From: UBA1361 sp035647455
GTDB taxonomy: Bacteria; Bacillota_I; Bacilli_A; RFN20; CAG-826
DNA length: 10,315 bases
Reading direction: 5' to 3'
Assembly: GCA_035647455.1 (NCBI GenBank)
Contig: DASRNI010000026.1
Coordinates: forward strand, 1-10,315
Below, one piece after another: positions 1 to 5,614 of the stretch (positions within the stretch are counted from its first letter, which is position 1; each line of letters begins with the position of its first letter). The notes under the pieces were generated by a model, which worked only from the letters and a program-made list of their open reading frames with translations, ran no database searches and was not told the origin of the DNA. The position numbers and the translations under genes were made by a program.

Positions 1-4
1 CCGT

Positions 5-27
5 TATACAAACAATTTAATTGTATA
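5..27. repeat. Imperfect palindrome, possible operator for an off-window gene
   Basis: Arms TATACAA (5-11) and TTGTATA (21-27) are perfect inverted repeats centred on base 16; inner bases also pair, so 9 of 11 positions are symmetric. It lies about 20-40 bp downstream of the -10 box at 52-57, in the leader of a minus-strand gene beyond the left edge. The arms are AU-rich, so a DNA operator is more plausible than a stable RNA hairpin. The regulator is unknown. Confidence 0.35.
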
Positions 28-51
28 TTTTGTGACAATGCTTATAATCTC

Positions 52-80
52 ATTATAATTGTTAACATTTATCATTGCAA
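52..80 (-). promoter_or_regulatory. Sigma-A type promoter firing leftwards out of the window
   Basis: On the minus strand TTGCAA (75-80) is followed after exactly 17 bp by a perfect TATAAT (52-57). Transcription would begin near base 45 and run out of the left edge. It sits downstream of the tRNA terminator at 131-158, so it should serve a separate gene whose coding sequence is not in the window. The remainder of 1-130 shows no convincing gene. Confidence 0.55.
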
Positions 81-130
81 ATGGATTCAAAAAATTGTGG
101 ATAGTTTTACATATAACTTCTATCTATTTT

Positions 131-158
131 AAAAAATGAACCATCTTAGATGGTTCAT
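131..158 (-). terminator. Rho-independent terminator of the tRNA-Asp/tRNA-Phe unit
   Basis: A perfect inverted repeat (ATGAACCATC at 136-145 against GATGGTTCAT at 149-158) with a 3-nt loop is followed on the minus strand by six T residues. It lies 13 nt past the CCA end of tRNA-Phe. The plus strand also has a T run after the stem (162-166), so it could work in both directions. Confidence 0.8.
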
Positions 159-170
159 CTGTTTTTCGGA

Positions 171-246
<76 letters not shown>

Positions 247-251
247 ACTCA

Positions 252-327
252 TGGCGGACCAGACGGGAATCGAACCCGCGATCTCCTGCGTGACAGGCAG
301 GCATGTTAACCGCTACACTACTGGTCC
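252..327 (-). tRNA. tRNA-Asp (GTC)
   Basis: This is a 76-nt cloverleaf with encoded CCA (252-254), anticodon GTC (complement of 292-294), a perfect acceptor stem GGACCAG/CTGGTCC, and a regular T stem with a G49-U65 wobble. It is the first gene of a two-tRNA unit: Asp, 5-nt spacer, Phe, terminator. A promoter is visible about 30 bp upstream. Confidence 0.95.
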
Positions 328-357
328 AACGTATTAACTATATATATAATACTAAAA

Positions 358-386
358 ATTATAATTAATGCAACTTTTTTAGTTAA
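358..386 (-). promoter_or_regulatory. Promoter of the tRNA-Asp/tRNA-Phe unit
   Basis: On the minus strand TTAACT (381-386) is followed after 17 bp by TATAAT (358-363), giving a start near 350 and a leader of about 20 nt before tRNA-Asp. A weaker alternative uses TTGCAT with a downstream ATTATA, but the first pair has the better -10 box. Confidence 0.5.
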
Positions 387-399
387 GTTTATTGCAAAA

Positions 400-427
400 G
401 AAAAATGGCTATACGAAATAGCCATTT
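400..427 (-). terminator. Rho-independent terminator after the 154-aa membrane protein gene
   Basis: A 10-bp stem (403-412 with 418-427, containing ATGGCTAT) has a 5-nt loop and is followed on the minus strand by TTTTTCTTTT. It begins about 20 nt after the stop codon of the membrane-protein gene and separates it from the tRNA promoter. Confidence 0.8.
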
Positions 428-448
428 ATTTACTGTGTAAATTTGTTT

Positions 449-913
449 TTACTTTAAGACGAAGCCTGCTAAACCTGCAAGAATTGCGGGAATTGCTGAG
501 GCATAAACACCGATATGAAGAATGTAATTTTCCATATTAAGGTCAGTCTTTGCAAGCGTCTTGACGAGGAAGAGTAAACCACCACCTAAAATTGCTAAAG
601 CAGCGGTAACTAAGTTTATGTTACTAAAGAGTTTTTTCTTCATTAGTAAGTCTAAGACACTTAACACTAATGCAAGTGCGAGTAACACAAGCGGAATTAA
701 GTTTAAAATACTAAATTCAAAGTAAGTTAATGTAATTAGTGCGCCTTTATCATGCTTTCCGAATGCCATGTTAAGAAAACTAAAAGTTGAATCAAGATGC
801 TCGGAATCAAGTTTGATTGCCGGTAGGGCAAACCACAAGATCACACTCACTGCAAGTAAAAGAACGGTTACTAGTTTACCAATACTTAAAGTTGCTTTTT
901 TTCTTTTTGCCAT
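449..913 (-). CDS. Hypothetical four-helix membrane protein, 154 aa
   Basis: I do not recognise this family. The protein has a basic N terminus (MAKRKK) and four hydrophobic stretches that look like transmembrane helices, at about residues 12-34, 66-90, 99-120 and 131-153. A polar loop of about 30 residues (35-65) lies between helices 1 and 2, and a KKK cluster follows helix 2, which suggests that both termini face the cytoplasm. There are no cysteines or obvious catalytic residues. The ATG start is supported by an AAAGGAAA ribosome site about 7-8 nt upstream. It has its own promoter (946-974) and terminator (400-427), so it looks monocistronic. It could be a small integral membrane protein of unknown role; nothing supports a transport function beyond the helices. 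Confidence 0.85.
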   Translation of the reverse strand: MAKRKKATLSIGKLVTVLLLAVSVILWFALPAIKLDSEHLDSTFSFLNMAFGKHDKGALITLTYFEFSILNLIPLVLLALALVLSVLDLLMKKKLFSNINLVTAALAILGGGLLFLVKTLAKTDLNMENYILHIGVYASAIPAILAGLAGFVLK

Positions 914-945
914 TTTTTATTTCCTTTCTAAAATTTCTATATATT

Positions 946-974
946 ATTATAGCGTATTTAACACTTACTGCTAA
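946..974 (-). promoter_or_regulatory. Promoter of the 154-aa membrane protein gene
   Basis: On the minus strand TTAGCA (969-974) is followed after 17 bp by TATAAT (946-951). It lies just past the stop codon of the upstream reductase gene, with no terminator between them, so readthrough from the reductase may add to expression. The -10 context TACGCTATAATAAT resembles that upstream of the reductase gene (TACGCTATCATAAT). Confidence 0.55.
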
Positions 975-980
975 GCTTCG

Positions 981-2630
981 CTACTTAATAACATCATCAG
1001 GATACGCCTGGGCGTAAATTGTGTACGATCCACTTAAGTTAAAGGCCCGGAACCCTTCGCTAACAAGCATCCGTTCGGCGTTATAACTTCTAATTCCACT
1101 TTCACAGTAAAGAATAATATCTTTATCGCGCGGTAAATTCGGTATTTCTGCGCGTAAATTATCAAGCGGAATATGCAAGGTATCTTTAATATAACCAAAG
1201 CGATTTCGTTCGTATGCACTGCGGACATCAATTAAGATTGCCCCTTCCTTGCGCTTCGCCGGGACATCTTCCCATTCAACAACGTTCGTTAAGTTAAGAA
1301 TTACGTTACTTGCATAGTAACCAGCGTAATTAACGATGTCCTTCGCCATTCCAAAAGGCGGGGCATATGTAAACTCAAGCTCAGGGAAACTCGTAATTGG
1401 GTAATTTGCTTTAATCGCTGTTGCGATTATATCAATCCGTTTATCGACCCCATTAATTCCGAGCGCCTGTGCCCCATAAACTTGACCACTCTCTTTATTA
1501 AACATAATTTTTAAATTAATTGGTTTTGGTTTTGGATAATATAAAGCGTGATCATAACTTAATAAATAAAGCCGTTCATACGGTAATCCAGCCATTTTTA
1601 ATTGCCGTTCGTTTAAACCGGTCGATGCAAAAGCAAGATCAAAGAGTTTTAAAATCGCCGTTCCTAAACTACCTTTATTTTGAGCCGGTAAACCTGCAAG
1701 TAAATCAGCAACCTGACGACCTTGACGGTTCGCCGGGCTTGCAAGCGCGATACTTACTAAGTCACCAGTAATAAAATGCGGCACTAAAATCGCGTCACCT
1801 ACCGCATAAATATCGCTAACACTTGTCATATAGTTTTCATCAACGATAATCGCCCCGCGGTTACTGCGCTCAATGTTCGTCATATTAATAAAATCAGTAT
1901 CCGGTATAACCCCAACACTCATCACGACTAAGTCAAACTTTACTTCGTCACCACTAGCTAAAACAGCAACCTTATCTTTAACTTCAACGACTTCATTATT
2001 CGCAAAGACACGAACACCATGCTTCACGAGTTCGTCAGCAGCAAAACTCGCCATTTCTTCGTCAAACGGTGGTAAAACGTGTGGTGCCTTTTCAACAATT
2101 GTCACATCCAGGCCACGAATTTTCAAGTTTTCCGCGACTTCTAGGCCGATAAAGCCCGCCCCAATTACAATCGCACTTTGCGCCTCTTGACTAAGCCGCT
2201 CCATCATCCGATCAAGATCAGGGATGTTGCGTAAAACAAACGTATCTTCAGCTTTTAAACCGGGGATGTTGAGCATAAATGGCTTTGCACCGGGACTAAG
2301 AACTAAGGCGTCGTAGTTATAAACTTCTTCCCCAGTAGCGTTTCTTACAGTCACGCTTTTTTCGCGGTCATTGACACTAACTACTTCGTGTTCGGGGTAT
2401 ACTTCAATCCCAAAACGTGCTTCAAGCCGCTCTTTCGTTTCAACGATGAGTCTTCGTCTTTGACTAATTACGTTACTTAACGCATATGGTAAGCCACAAT
2501 TCGCAAAACTAACGTACGGTCCTTTATCAAAAACAAGGACACGGTCATGTGGTTTAAGGCGCTTATAACGCGTGGCAAAGCTCATCCCGCCGGCAACACC
2601 GCCGACAACGATTATTGTTTTAGTTTTCAT
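981..2630 (-). CDS. cdr: CoA-disulfide/polysulfide reductase with C-terminal rhodanese domain
   Basis: This flavoprotein of the pyridine nucleotide-disulfide oxidoreductase class uses a single redox cysteine to reduce CoA disulfide, CoA persulfide or polysulfide with NAD(P)H in the cytosol. Visible parts are the N-terminal FAD dinucleotide fold (VVGGVAGG, residues 8-15), the single active-site Cys45 in ANCGLPY, the NAD(P)H-binding fold (VIGAGFIGLE, 155-164), the second FAD motif (DIYAVGDA, 273-280) and a dimerisation domain with the conserved tyrosine around residue 422 (FTYAPPF). After about residue 450 comes a full rhodanese domain with Cys509 in YCESGIR, a typical sulfurtransferase active loop. 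At 549 aa it fits the fused CoADR-rhodanese subfamily rather than the shorter plain NADH oxidases. The start has a GGAGA site 6 nt upstream. It stands alone between a promoter (2663-2690) and the membrane-protein promoter. Exact substrate (CoA disulfide, persulfide, polysulfide or O2) cannot be told from sequence. Confidence 0.92.
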   Translation of the reverse strand: MKTKTIIVVGGVAGGMSFATRYKRLKPHDRVLVFDKGPYVSFANCGLPYALSNVISQRRRLIVETKERLEARFGIEVYPEHEVVSVNDREKSVTVRNATGEEVYNYDALVLSPGAKPFMLNIPGLKAEDTFVLRNIPDLDRMMERLSQEAQSAIVIGAGFIGLEVAENLKIRGLDVTIVEKAPHVLPPFDEEMASFAADELVKHGVRVFANNEVVEVKDKVAVLASGDEVKFDLVVMSVGVIPDTDFINMTNIERSNRGAIIVDENYMTSVSDIYAVGDAILVPHFITGDLVSIALASPANRQGRQVADLLAGLPAQNKGSLGTAILKLFDLAFASTGLNERQLKMAGLPYERLYLLSYDHALYYPKPKPINLKIMFNKESGQVYGAQALGINGVDKRIDIIATAIKANYPITSFPELEFTYAPPFGMAKDIVNYAGYYASNVILNLTNVVEWEDVPAKRKEGAILIDVRSAYERNRFGYIKDTLHIPLDNLRAEIPNLPRDKDIILYCESGIRSYNAERMLVSEGFRAFNLSGSYTIYAQAYPDDVIK

Positions 2631-2662
2631 AGTTAATCTCCATAAATAATAGTATGTCTATT

Positions 2663-2690
2663 ATGATAGCGTAAATTAGGCTTTTTACAA
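2663..2690 (-). promoter_or_regulatory. Probable promoter of the rhodanese-fused reductase gene
   Basis: On the minus strand TTGTAA (2685-2690) is followed after 16 bp by TATCAT (2663-2668). Its upstream end falls in the T run of the tRNA terminator, so the two units are packed closely. The -10 differs from consensus at one base and the -35 at two. Confidence 0.4.
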
Positions 2691-2714
2691 AATAAAAAAC
2701 TCCCCGTAGGGAGT
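2690..2714 (-). terminator. Rho-independent terminator after the initiator tRNA
   Basis: On the minus strand ACTCCC, a stable TACG tetraloop and GGGAGT are followed by TTTTTATTTT. It starts 11 nt after the tRNA CCA end. It is the only strong terminator downstream of the amidohydrolase gene, so it may end both. Confidence 0.85.
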
Positions 2715-2724
2715 ATTAAGATCA

Positions 2725-2799
2725 TGGTTGCGGGGGAAGGATTTGAACCAACGACCTCCGGGTTATGGGCCCGACGAGCTACCACTGCTCTACCCCGCA
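2725..2799 (-). tRNA. Initiator tRNA-fMet (CAT) with unusual acceptor and T stem
   Basis: This is a 75-nt cloverleaf with encoded CCA (2725-2727) and anticodon CAT (complement of 2765-2767). Initiator identity comes from the three consecutive G-C pairs at the bottom of the anticodon stem (GGG/CCC around loop CCCATAA) and the A11:U24 pair in the D stem. Two things are odd. Position 1 is U facing A72, so the usual C1xA72 mismatch of bacterial initiators is a weak U-A pair. The T stem GTTGG/CCTTC has tandem U-U mismatches at 50:64 and 51:63. All other stems are intact and the T loop TTCAAAT is normal. The upstream region is AT-rich with TATTAT/TATATT-like sequence but no good -35, so cotranscription with the amidohydrolase is possible. 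Confidence 0.92.
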
Positions 2800-2860
2800 A
2801 ATAGTATGTTACCAAAAATATATAATATTGCAAGTAAACACTACTGCAGTGGCCATTTCG

Positions 2861-4132
2861 TTAGTTTTTAAGTCGTTCGGTAATAACTTGTGCTTTGCGG
2901 TATATTTCTTCAATCGGTTCGTCTAAATAAAATTCACCGTTTTCGTAAAGTATTTTCCCGTGCACCATCGTTAAGAGCACATTAACTTTGCTGCCGCTAT
3001 AAACGATATTTTTTTCAATGTTATTAATTGGCTGCATATTCGGTTGCATTAAGTCGAGCATAATAATGTCAGCAAGACTGCCTTCCGTTAAGTAGCGCGC
3101 ATCTTTAAGCCCGAGCGCACGGGCACCGTTAACTGTCGCCATTTTAAGCACTTCATACGCATTAACAACACTTGCATCACTTTCTCTTAGCTTTGCTAAG
3201 CCGGTCACTAAAAACATTTCCCGGAAAAAGTCGAGCGCATTGTTACTCGCCGGTCCGTCCGTCCCAATCGCCACATTAATTCCTTCATCAAGAAAACGTT
3301 TAATCGGCGCAATTCCACTCGCAAGTTTCGTATTTGCGCTTGGATTTGTCACGATATGAAGATCATACTTTTTATAAATTTCAAAATCGACATCACGGAA
3401 ATGAACGCCGTGGAAGCCGCCACCACCGTACTTATAAAGGCCGAGACTCGCGATATATTCAGCCGGTGTTTTACCGTGACGCTCAATACATTCTTCAACT
3501 TCGCGTTTCGTTTCACTAATATGACTCCAAATTGGCACTTTTAGTTCGTGAGCAGCTTTTGCTAGCTCCGCTAAAATTGCTGGGGACGACGTATATTCAG
3601 CGTGGAAACCAAGATGGTAGCTCACAAGCGGATGCATTTTATTAATTGTTTCAAACGCCGCTTTCATTTCTTTAACACTTTCTTTGTACTTCGTTACTGT
3701 TCCAACAAGGACAGCGCGAAACCCAACATCAATCGCCGCTTTTGCCGTTTCTAGTGGTGAATAATACATGTCAAAGCAGGCGGTAACGCCACTTGTTAAA
3801 TATTCGGCAAACGCAATCTTTGTTAAAACGTACTGGTCACCGGGCTGTAGTTTGTCTTCAAGCGGGAAAACAGCGGTTTCCAGCCACTCAAAAAGTGGTA
3901 AGTCATCAGCGTAACTGCGTAAAAAAGTCATTGCTGAATGTGTATGGGCATTTTTAAAGCTAGGCATCAGTAAATTACCGTCACAATTAATGATCCGGTC
4001 AAACGGCGTATCGAAGTCTTGACTTGGGCCGACATACGTAATTCTTTCGTTCTCAACATGGATTTCTCCGTGAAAAATGCGCCGGTCTTCTTCCATCGTC
4101 AGAATGAGCGCATTAATAAAGCGTATTTTCAT
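2861..4132 (-). CDS. Amidohydrolase, probable 5'-methylthioadenosine/S-adenosylhomocysteine deaminase
   Basis: This cytosolic, metal-dependent hydrolase of the TRZ/ATZ subgroup of the amidohydrolase superfamily probably deaminates the adenine ring of methylthioadenosine, S-adenosylhomocysteine or adenosine. The motifs appear in order: NAHTHSAM (metal ligands H63, H65), GFHAEYTSS (H177), SHISET (H204, E207), FHGVHF (H241), NPSANTKL (263-270) and GTDGPASNN with D292, the last metal ligand. The layout follows Thermotoga TM0936 as I recall it, including EWL and ED motifs near residues 82-92. The region after FRAVLV (139-144) reads GTVTK, where the Thermotoga enzyme as I remember it has a substrate-binding arginine, so specificity is open. 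At 423 aa it has normal length. The ATG has a GGAGAA site 5 nt upstream. A weak -10 (TAAAAT, 4161-4166) without a clear -35 precedes it. The next gene downstream is the initiator tRNA. Confidence 0.88.
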   Translation of the reverse strand: MKIRFINALILTMEEDRRIFHGEIHVENERITYVGPSQDFDTPFDRIINCDGNLLMPSFKNAHTHSAMTFLRSYADDLPLFEWLETAVFPLEDKLQPGDQYVLTKIAFAEYLTSGVTACFDMYYSPLETAKAAIDVGFRAVLVGTVTKYKESVKEMKAAFETINKMHPLVSYHLGFHAEYTSSPAILAELAKAAHELKVPIWSHISETKREVEECIERHGKTPAEYIASLGLYKYGGGGFHGVHFRDVDFEIYKKYDLHIVTNPSANTKLASGIAPIKRFLDEGINVAIGTDGPASNNALDFFREMFLVTGLAKLRESDASVVNAYEVLKMATVNGARALGLKDARYLTEGSLADIIMLDLMQPNMQPINNIEKNIVYSGSKVNVLLTMVHGKILYENGEFYLDEPIEEIYRKAQVITERLKN

Positions 4133-4182
4133 AATAATTCTCCGTCAATAATCTAGTTATATTTTACCATTTTTTATTATAA

Positions 4183-4210
4183 TAAAAAACACAGACCGTC
4201 AGTCTGTGTT
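4183..4210 (-). terminator. Rho-independent terminator after the rubredoxin-like gene
   Basis: A 9-bp stem (AACACAGAC at 4188-4196 with GTCTGTGTT at 4202-4210) and 5-nt loop are followed on the minus strand by six T. It is 21 nt past the stop of the 40-aa gene. No other hairpin lies between it and prs, so it may also end readthrough from the copper-prs operon. Confidence 0.8.
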
Positions 4211-4231
4211 ATTTTATATGTCCGTAACTAA

Positions 4232-4354
4232 TTATTCTTCGTTATAAGGAACGATGCTTTCGCTCGTGGCACCACAATATTCACAGTAGTCTGGATTGTC
4301 AATAATCATCCCACATACTAAACATAAATATTTCTGCTCTGTTGCTAAAACCAT
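4232..4354 (-). CDS. Rubredoxin-like zinc-ribbon miniprotein, 40 aa
   Basis: The translated frame has two metal-binding knuckles, CLVCG (C11, C14) and CEYCGA (C24, C27), separated by nine residues (GMIIDNPDY). The pattern Y-x-C-x2-C-G-x-I ... Y-C-x2-C-G resembles the rubredoxin-like C-terminal domain of rubrerythrins, here without the diiron domain. It should bind one Fe or Zn with four cysteines. The remainder is short: a nine-residue lead and an acidic tail ending NEE. It is too short for routine gene callers, but the support is strong: ATG preceded by GAGGGGGA with 5-nt spacing, a near-consensus promoter (4381-4408) and a terminator (4183-4210) that frame exactly this gene. Role unknown: electron carrier, zinc-binding partner, or stress protein are all possible. 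A tiny zinc ribbon of the zinc-ribbon domain class is the main alternative to rubredoxin. Confidence 0.8.
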   Translation of the reverse strand: MVLATEQKYLCLVCGMIIDNPDYCEYCGATSESIVPYNEE

Positions 4355-4380
4355 ATTAATCCCCCTCTTCCTTAATTACC

Positions 4381-4408
4381 ATTATACAAGTTTTTTACTG
4401 TTTGTAAA
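4381..4408 (-). promoter_or_regulatory. Promoter of the rubredoxin-like gene
   Basis: On the minus strand TTTACA (4403-4408, 5/6) is followed after 16 bp by TATAAT (4381-4386). This is one of the best promoter matches in the window. It begins 13 bp past the prs stop codon, so the small gene has its own start even if prs transcripts run through. Confidence 0.7.
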
Positions 4409-4421
4409 TAAATAATCATAA

Positions 4422-5327
4422 TTAAGTTTGTGCCCGTTTTAAGCCATTAACTAATTCTGGCGTAATGTCGATAATTTTTAGTTTGGCGCTTTCCTTAACA
4501 GTAAGGACTGTGTTACTAATCACAATCCCGTCAACATTAAGCGCCGTAAGTTTCGTTAAAGCGTCACCGGAAAAAATACCGTGTGTTGCCGCGACATAGC
4601 ACTTCTTGACCCCTTGTTCATAAAGCTTTTTAATCGCGCTGATGAGTGTGTTACCGGTATCGATAATATCTTCAATAATAATCGCTGTCCTCCCCTGCGC
4701 GTCACCCGCAATGTCAGTCACAACAACTTCACCACTCGGAAGCCGCTCTTTTGAGATTTGAATTAAGCTCGCATTCGGGAAACGTTCTTTAACGTAATTT
4801 GCCGCGCGAAAACGTCCATAGTCGGGGGCAACAATCGCAATATCACTTAGATTTAAATGTTTAAAATGTGTAACAAAGGCGTCAAGCATCGATAAATGGG
4901 TGACACGCAAGTTATAAAAATCTAAAATGCGCTCATTATGGAGATCAAACGTAATTATTTCGTTAATTCCGGCCTTTTCTAAGAGCGTAGCGATGACTTC
5001 ACTCGCCACACTACGGTTAACATTAATCCGCCGGTCTTGGCGCGAAAACGGTAAATAAGGAGCGATGAGTTTGATTCCCTTGACACCGTGTTTCGTTAAA
5101 ATGTCGGCTACTAAAAATATTTCCAGTAAATGTTTACTCGTCTCGCGGGTTGCTTTTGTAACGATGTACGCATTTTTTGCTTTTACTTCTTGATTTACTT
5201 CAAGCGTAAATTCGCCAAAACTATATTTTTTGGGAGTGACTTTAACCGCCGGCCAACTTAAGGCTTTCTGAAGTTTTAAGGCGAGCGCTTTACTTTCATT
5301 AAAATAAATAATAACGTGGTCTTGCAT
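4422..5327 (-). CDS. prs: Ribose-phosphate pyrophosphokinase (PRPP synthetase), divergent
   Basis: This cytosolic enzyme transfers the pyrophosphoryl group of ATP to ribose-5-phosphate, giving PRPP for nucleotide, His, Trp and NAD synthesis and salvage. Visible landmarks are PYLPFSRQDRR (90-100, ATP/ribose region, normally PY.ARQDR), DLHNERI with the active-site His130, VAPDYGRFRA (166-175), the flexible-loop basic residues K193 and R195, the PRPP loop EDIIDTGNT (219-227, normally DDxxDTxxT) and THGIFSGDA. At 301 aa it is a little short compared with about 315. Oddities are SFGEFTLE where classical enzymes have FxDGE, and Glu in place of the first Asp of the PRPP loop. The catalytic core looks intact. 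Its start lies 29 nt past the csoR stop with AAGG 12 nt upstream, a weak site. A poor internal promoter (ATGACT-N17-TAGTAT on the minus strand, within the csoR end) is possible. It may be a second PRPP synthetase rather than the only one. Confidence 0.88.
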   Translation of the reverse strand: MQDHVIIYFNESKALALKLQKALSWPAVKVTPKKYSFGEFTLEVNQEVKAKNAYIVTKATRETSKHLLEIFLVADILTKHGVKGIKLIAPYLPFSRQDRRINVNRSVASEVIATLLEKAGINEIITFDLHNERILDFYNLRVTHLSMLDAFVTHFKHLNLSDIAIVAPDYGRFRAANYVKERFPNASLIQISKERLPSGEVVVTDIAGDAQGRTAIIIEDIIDTGNTLISAIKKLYEQGVKKCYVAATHGIFSGDALTKLTALNVDGIVISNTVLTVKESAKLKIIDITPELVNGLKRAQT

Positions 5328-5356
5328 AAGTTTATTGTACCTTATATTTATATATA

Positions 5357-5614
5357 CTAACTAATTCTTTTTAGTAAGTCATTAATTTCATTAATTTTTG
5401 TTAATAGTTCTTCTTTCGAACTATCAACAATGCAATGCTCTAAGTGCGCACTTAAGATTTCTAGATTGGCATTTTTTAAAAGCGCTATCGTTGCTAAAAT
5501 TTGATTACTAATATCAAGGCAATATGCGTCACTTGCAATTAGTCGCTTAATTCCTTCGAGTTGACCACTCGCAATGTTAAGTTTTTTCATTACTGTTTTT
5601 TTATCTGCTTTCAC
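5357..5614 (-). CDS. csoR: CsoR-family copper-sensing repressor, 85 aa
   Basis: This is an all-helical DUF156 repressor that binds Cu(I) and leaves its operator. The C-H-C ligand set is present as Cys32, His57 and Cys61 (YCLDI ... AHLEHC) with the same 24-residue and 3-residue gaps as in Mycobacterium CsoR (Cys36/His61/Cys65), and Tyr31 precedes the first Cys as in that protein. This supports copper rather than nickel (RcnR), formaldehyde (FrmR) or persulfide (CstR) sensing, and its linkage to copA agrees. The start is GTG (5612-5614), preceded by a full AGGAGG site 8 nt upstream that lies inside the end of copA. It overlaps copA by 14 nt, giving translational coupling. Its probable target is the 17-bp site at 8050-8066 in front of copZ, so it would repress its own operon. 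Confidence 0.93.
   Translation of the reverse strand: MKADKKTVMKKLNIASGQLEGIKRLIASDAYCLDISNQILATIALLKNANLEILSAHLEHCIVDSSKEELLTKINEINDLLKRIS

Noticed and set aside
96..104. TGTGGATAG, an 8/9 match to the DnaA box, with AT-rich surroundings, as a sign of a replication origin
   Set aside because: It is a single imperfect copy with no cluster, no dnaA or dnaN coding sequence in the window, and such matches are frequent in AT-rich DNA.
768..1017. Two overlapping plus-strand open frames
   Set aside because: They lie antisense across the membrane-protein start and its promoter, have no good ribosome site and no recognisable domain.
2633..2833. Minus-strand open frame of 66 codons
   Set aside because: It runs through the initiator tRNA and its terminator, so it is a by-product of the tRNA sequence.
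2841..2855. ACTGCAGT palindrome after the amidohydrolase gene as a terminator
   Set aside because: Only about four pairs around a short loop can form and the following T run is weak.
4133..4182. Riboswitch or leader structure before the amidohydrolase gene
   Set aside because: The stretch is short, AT-rich and without conserved helices; only the terminator of the upstream gene is evident.
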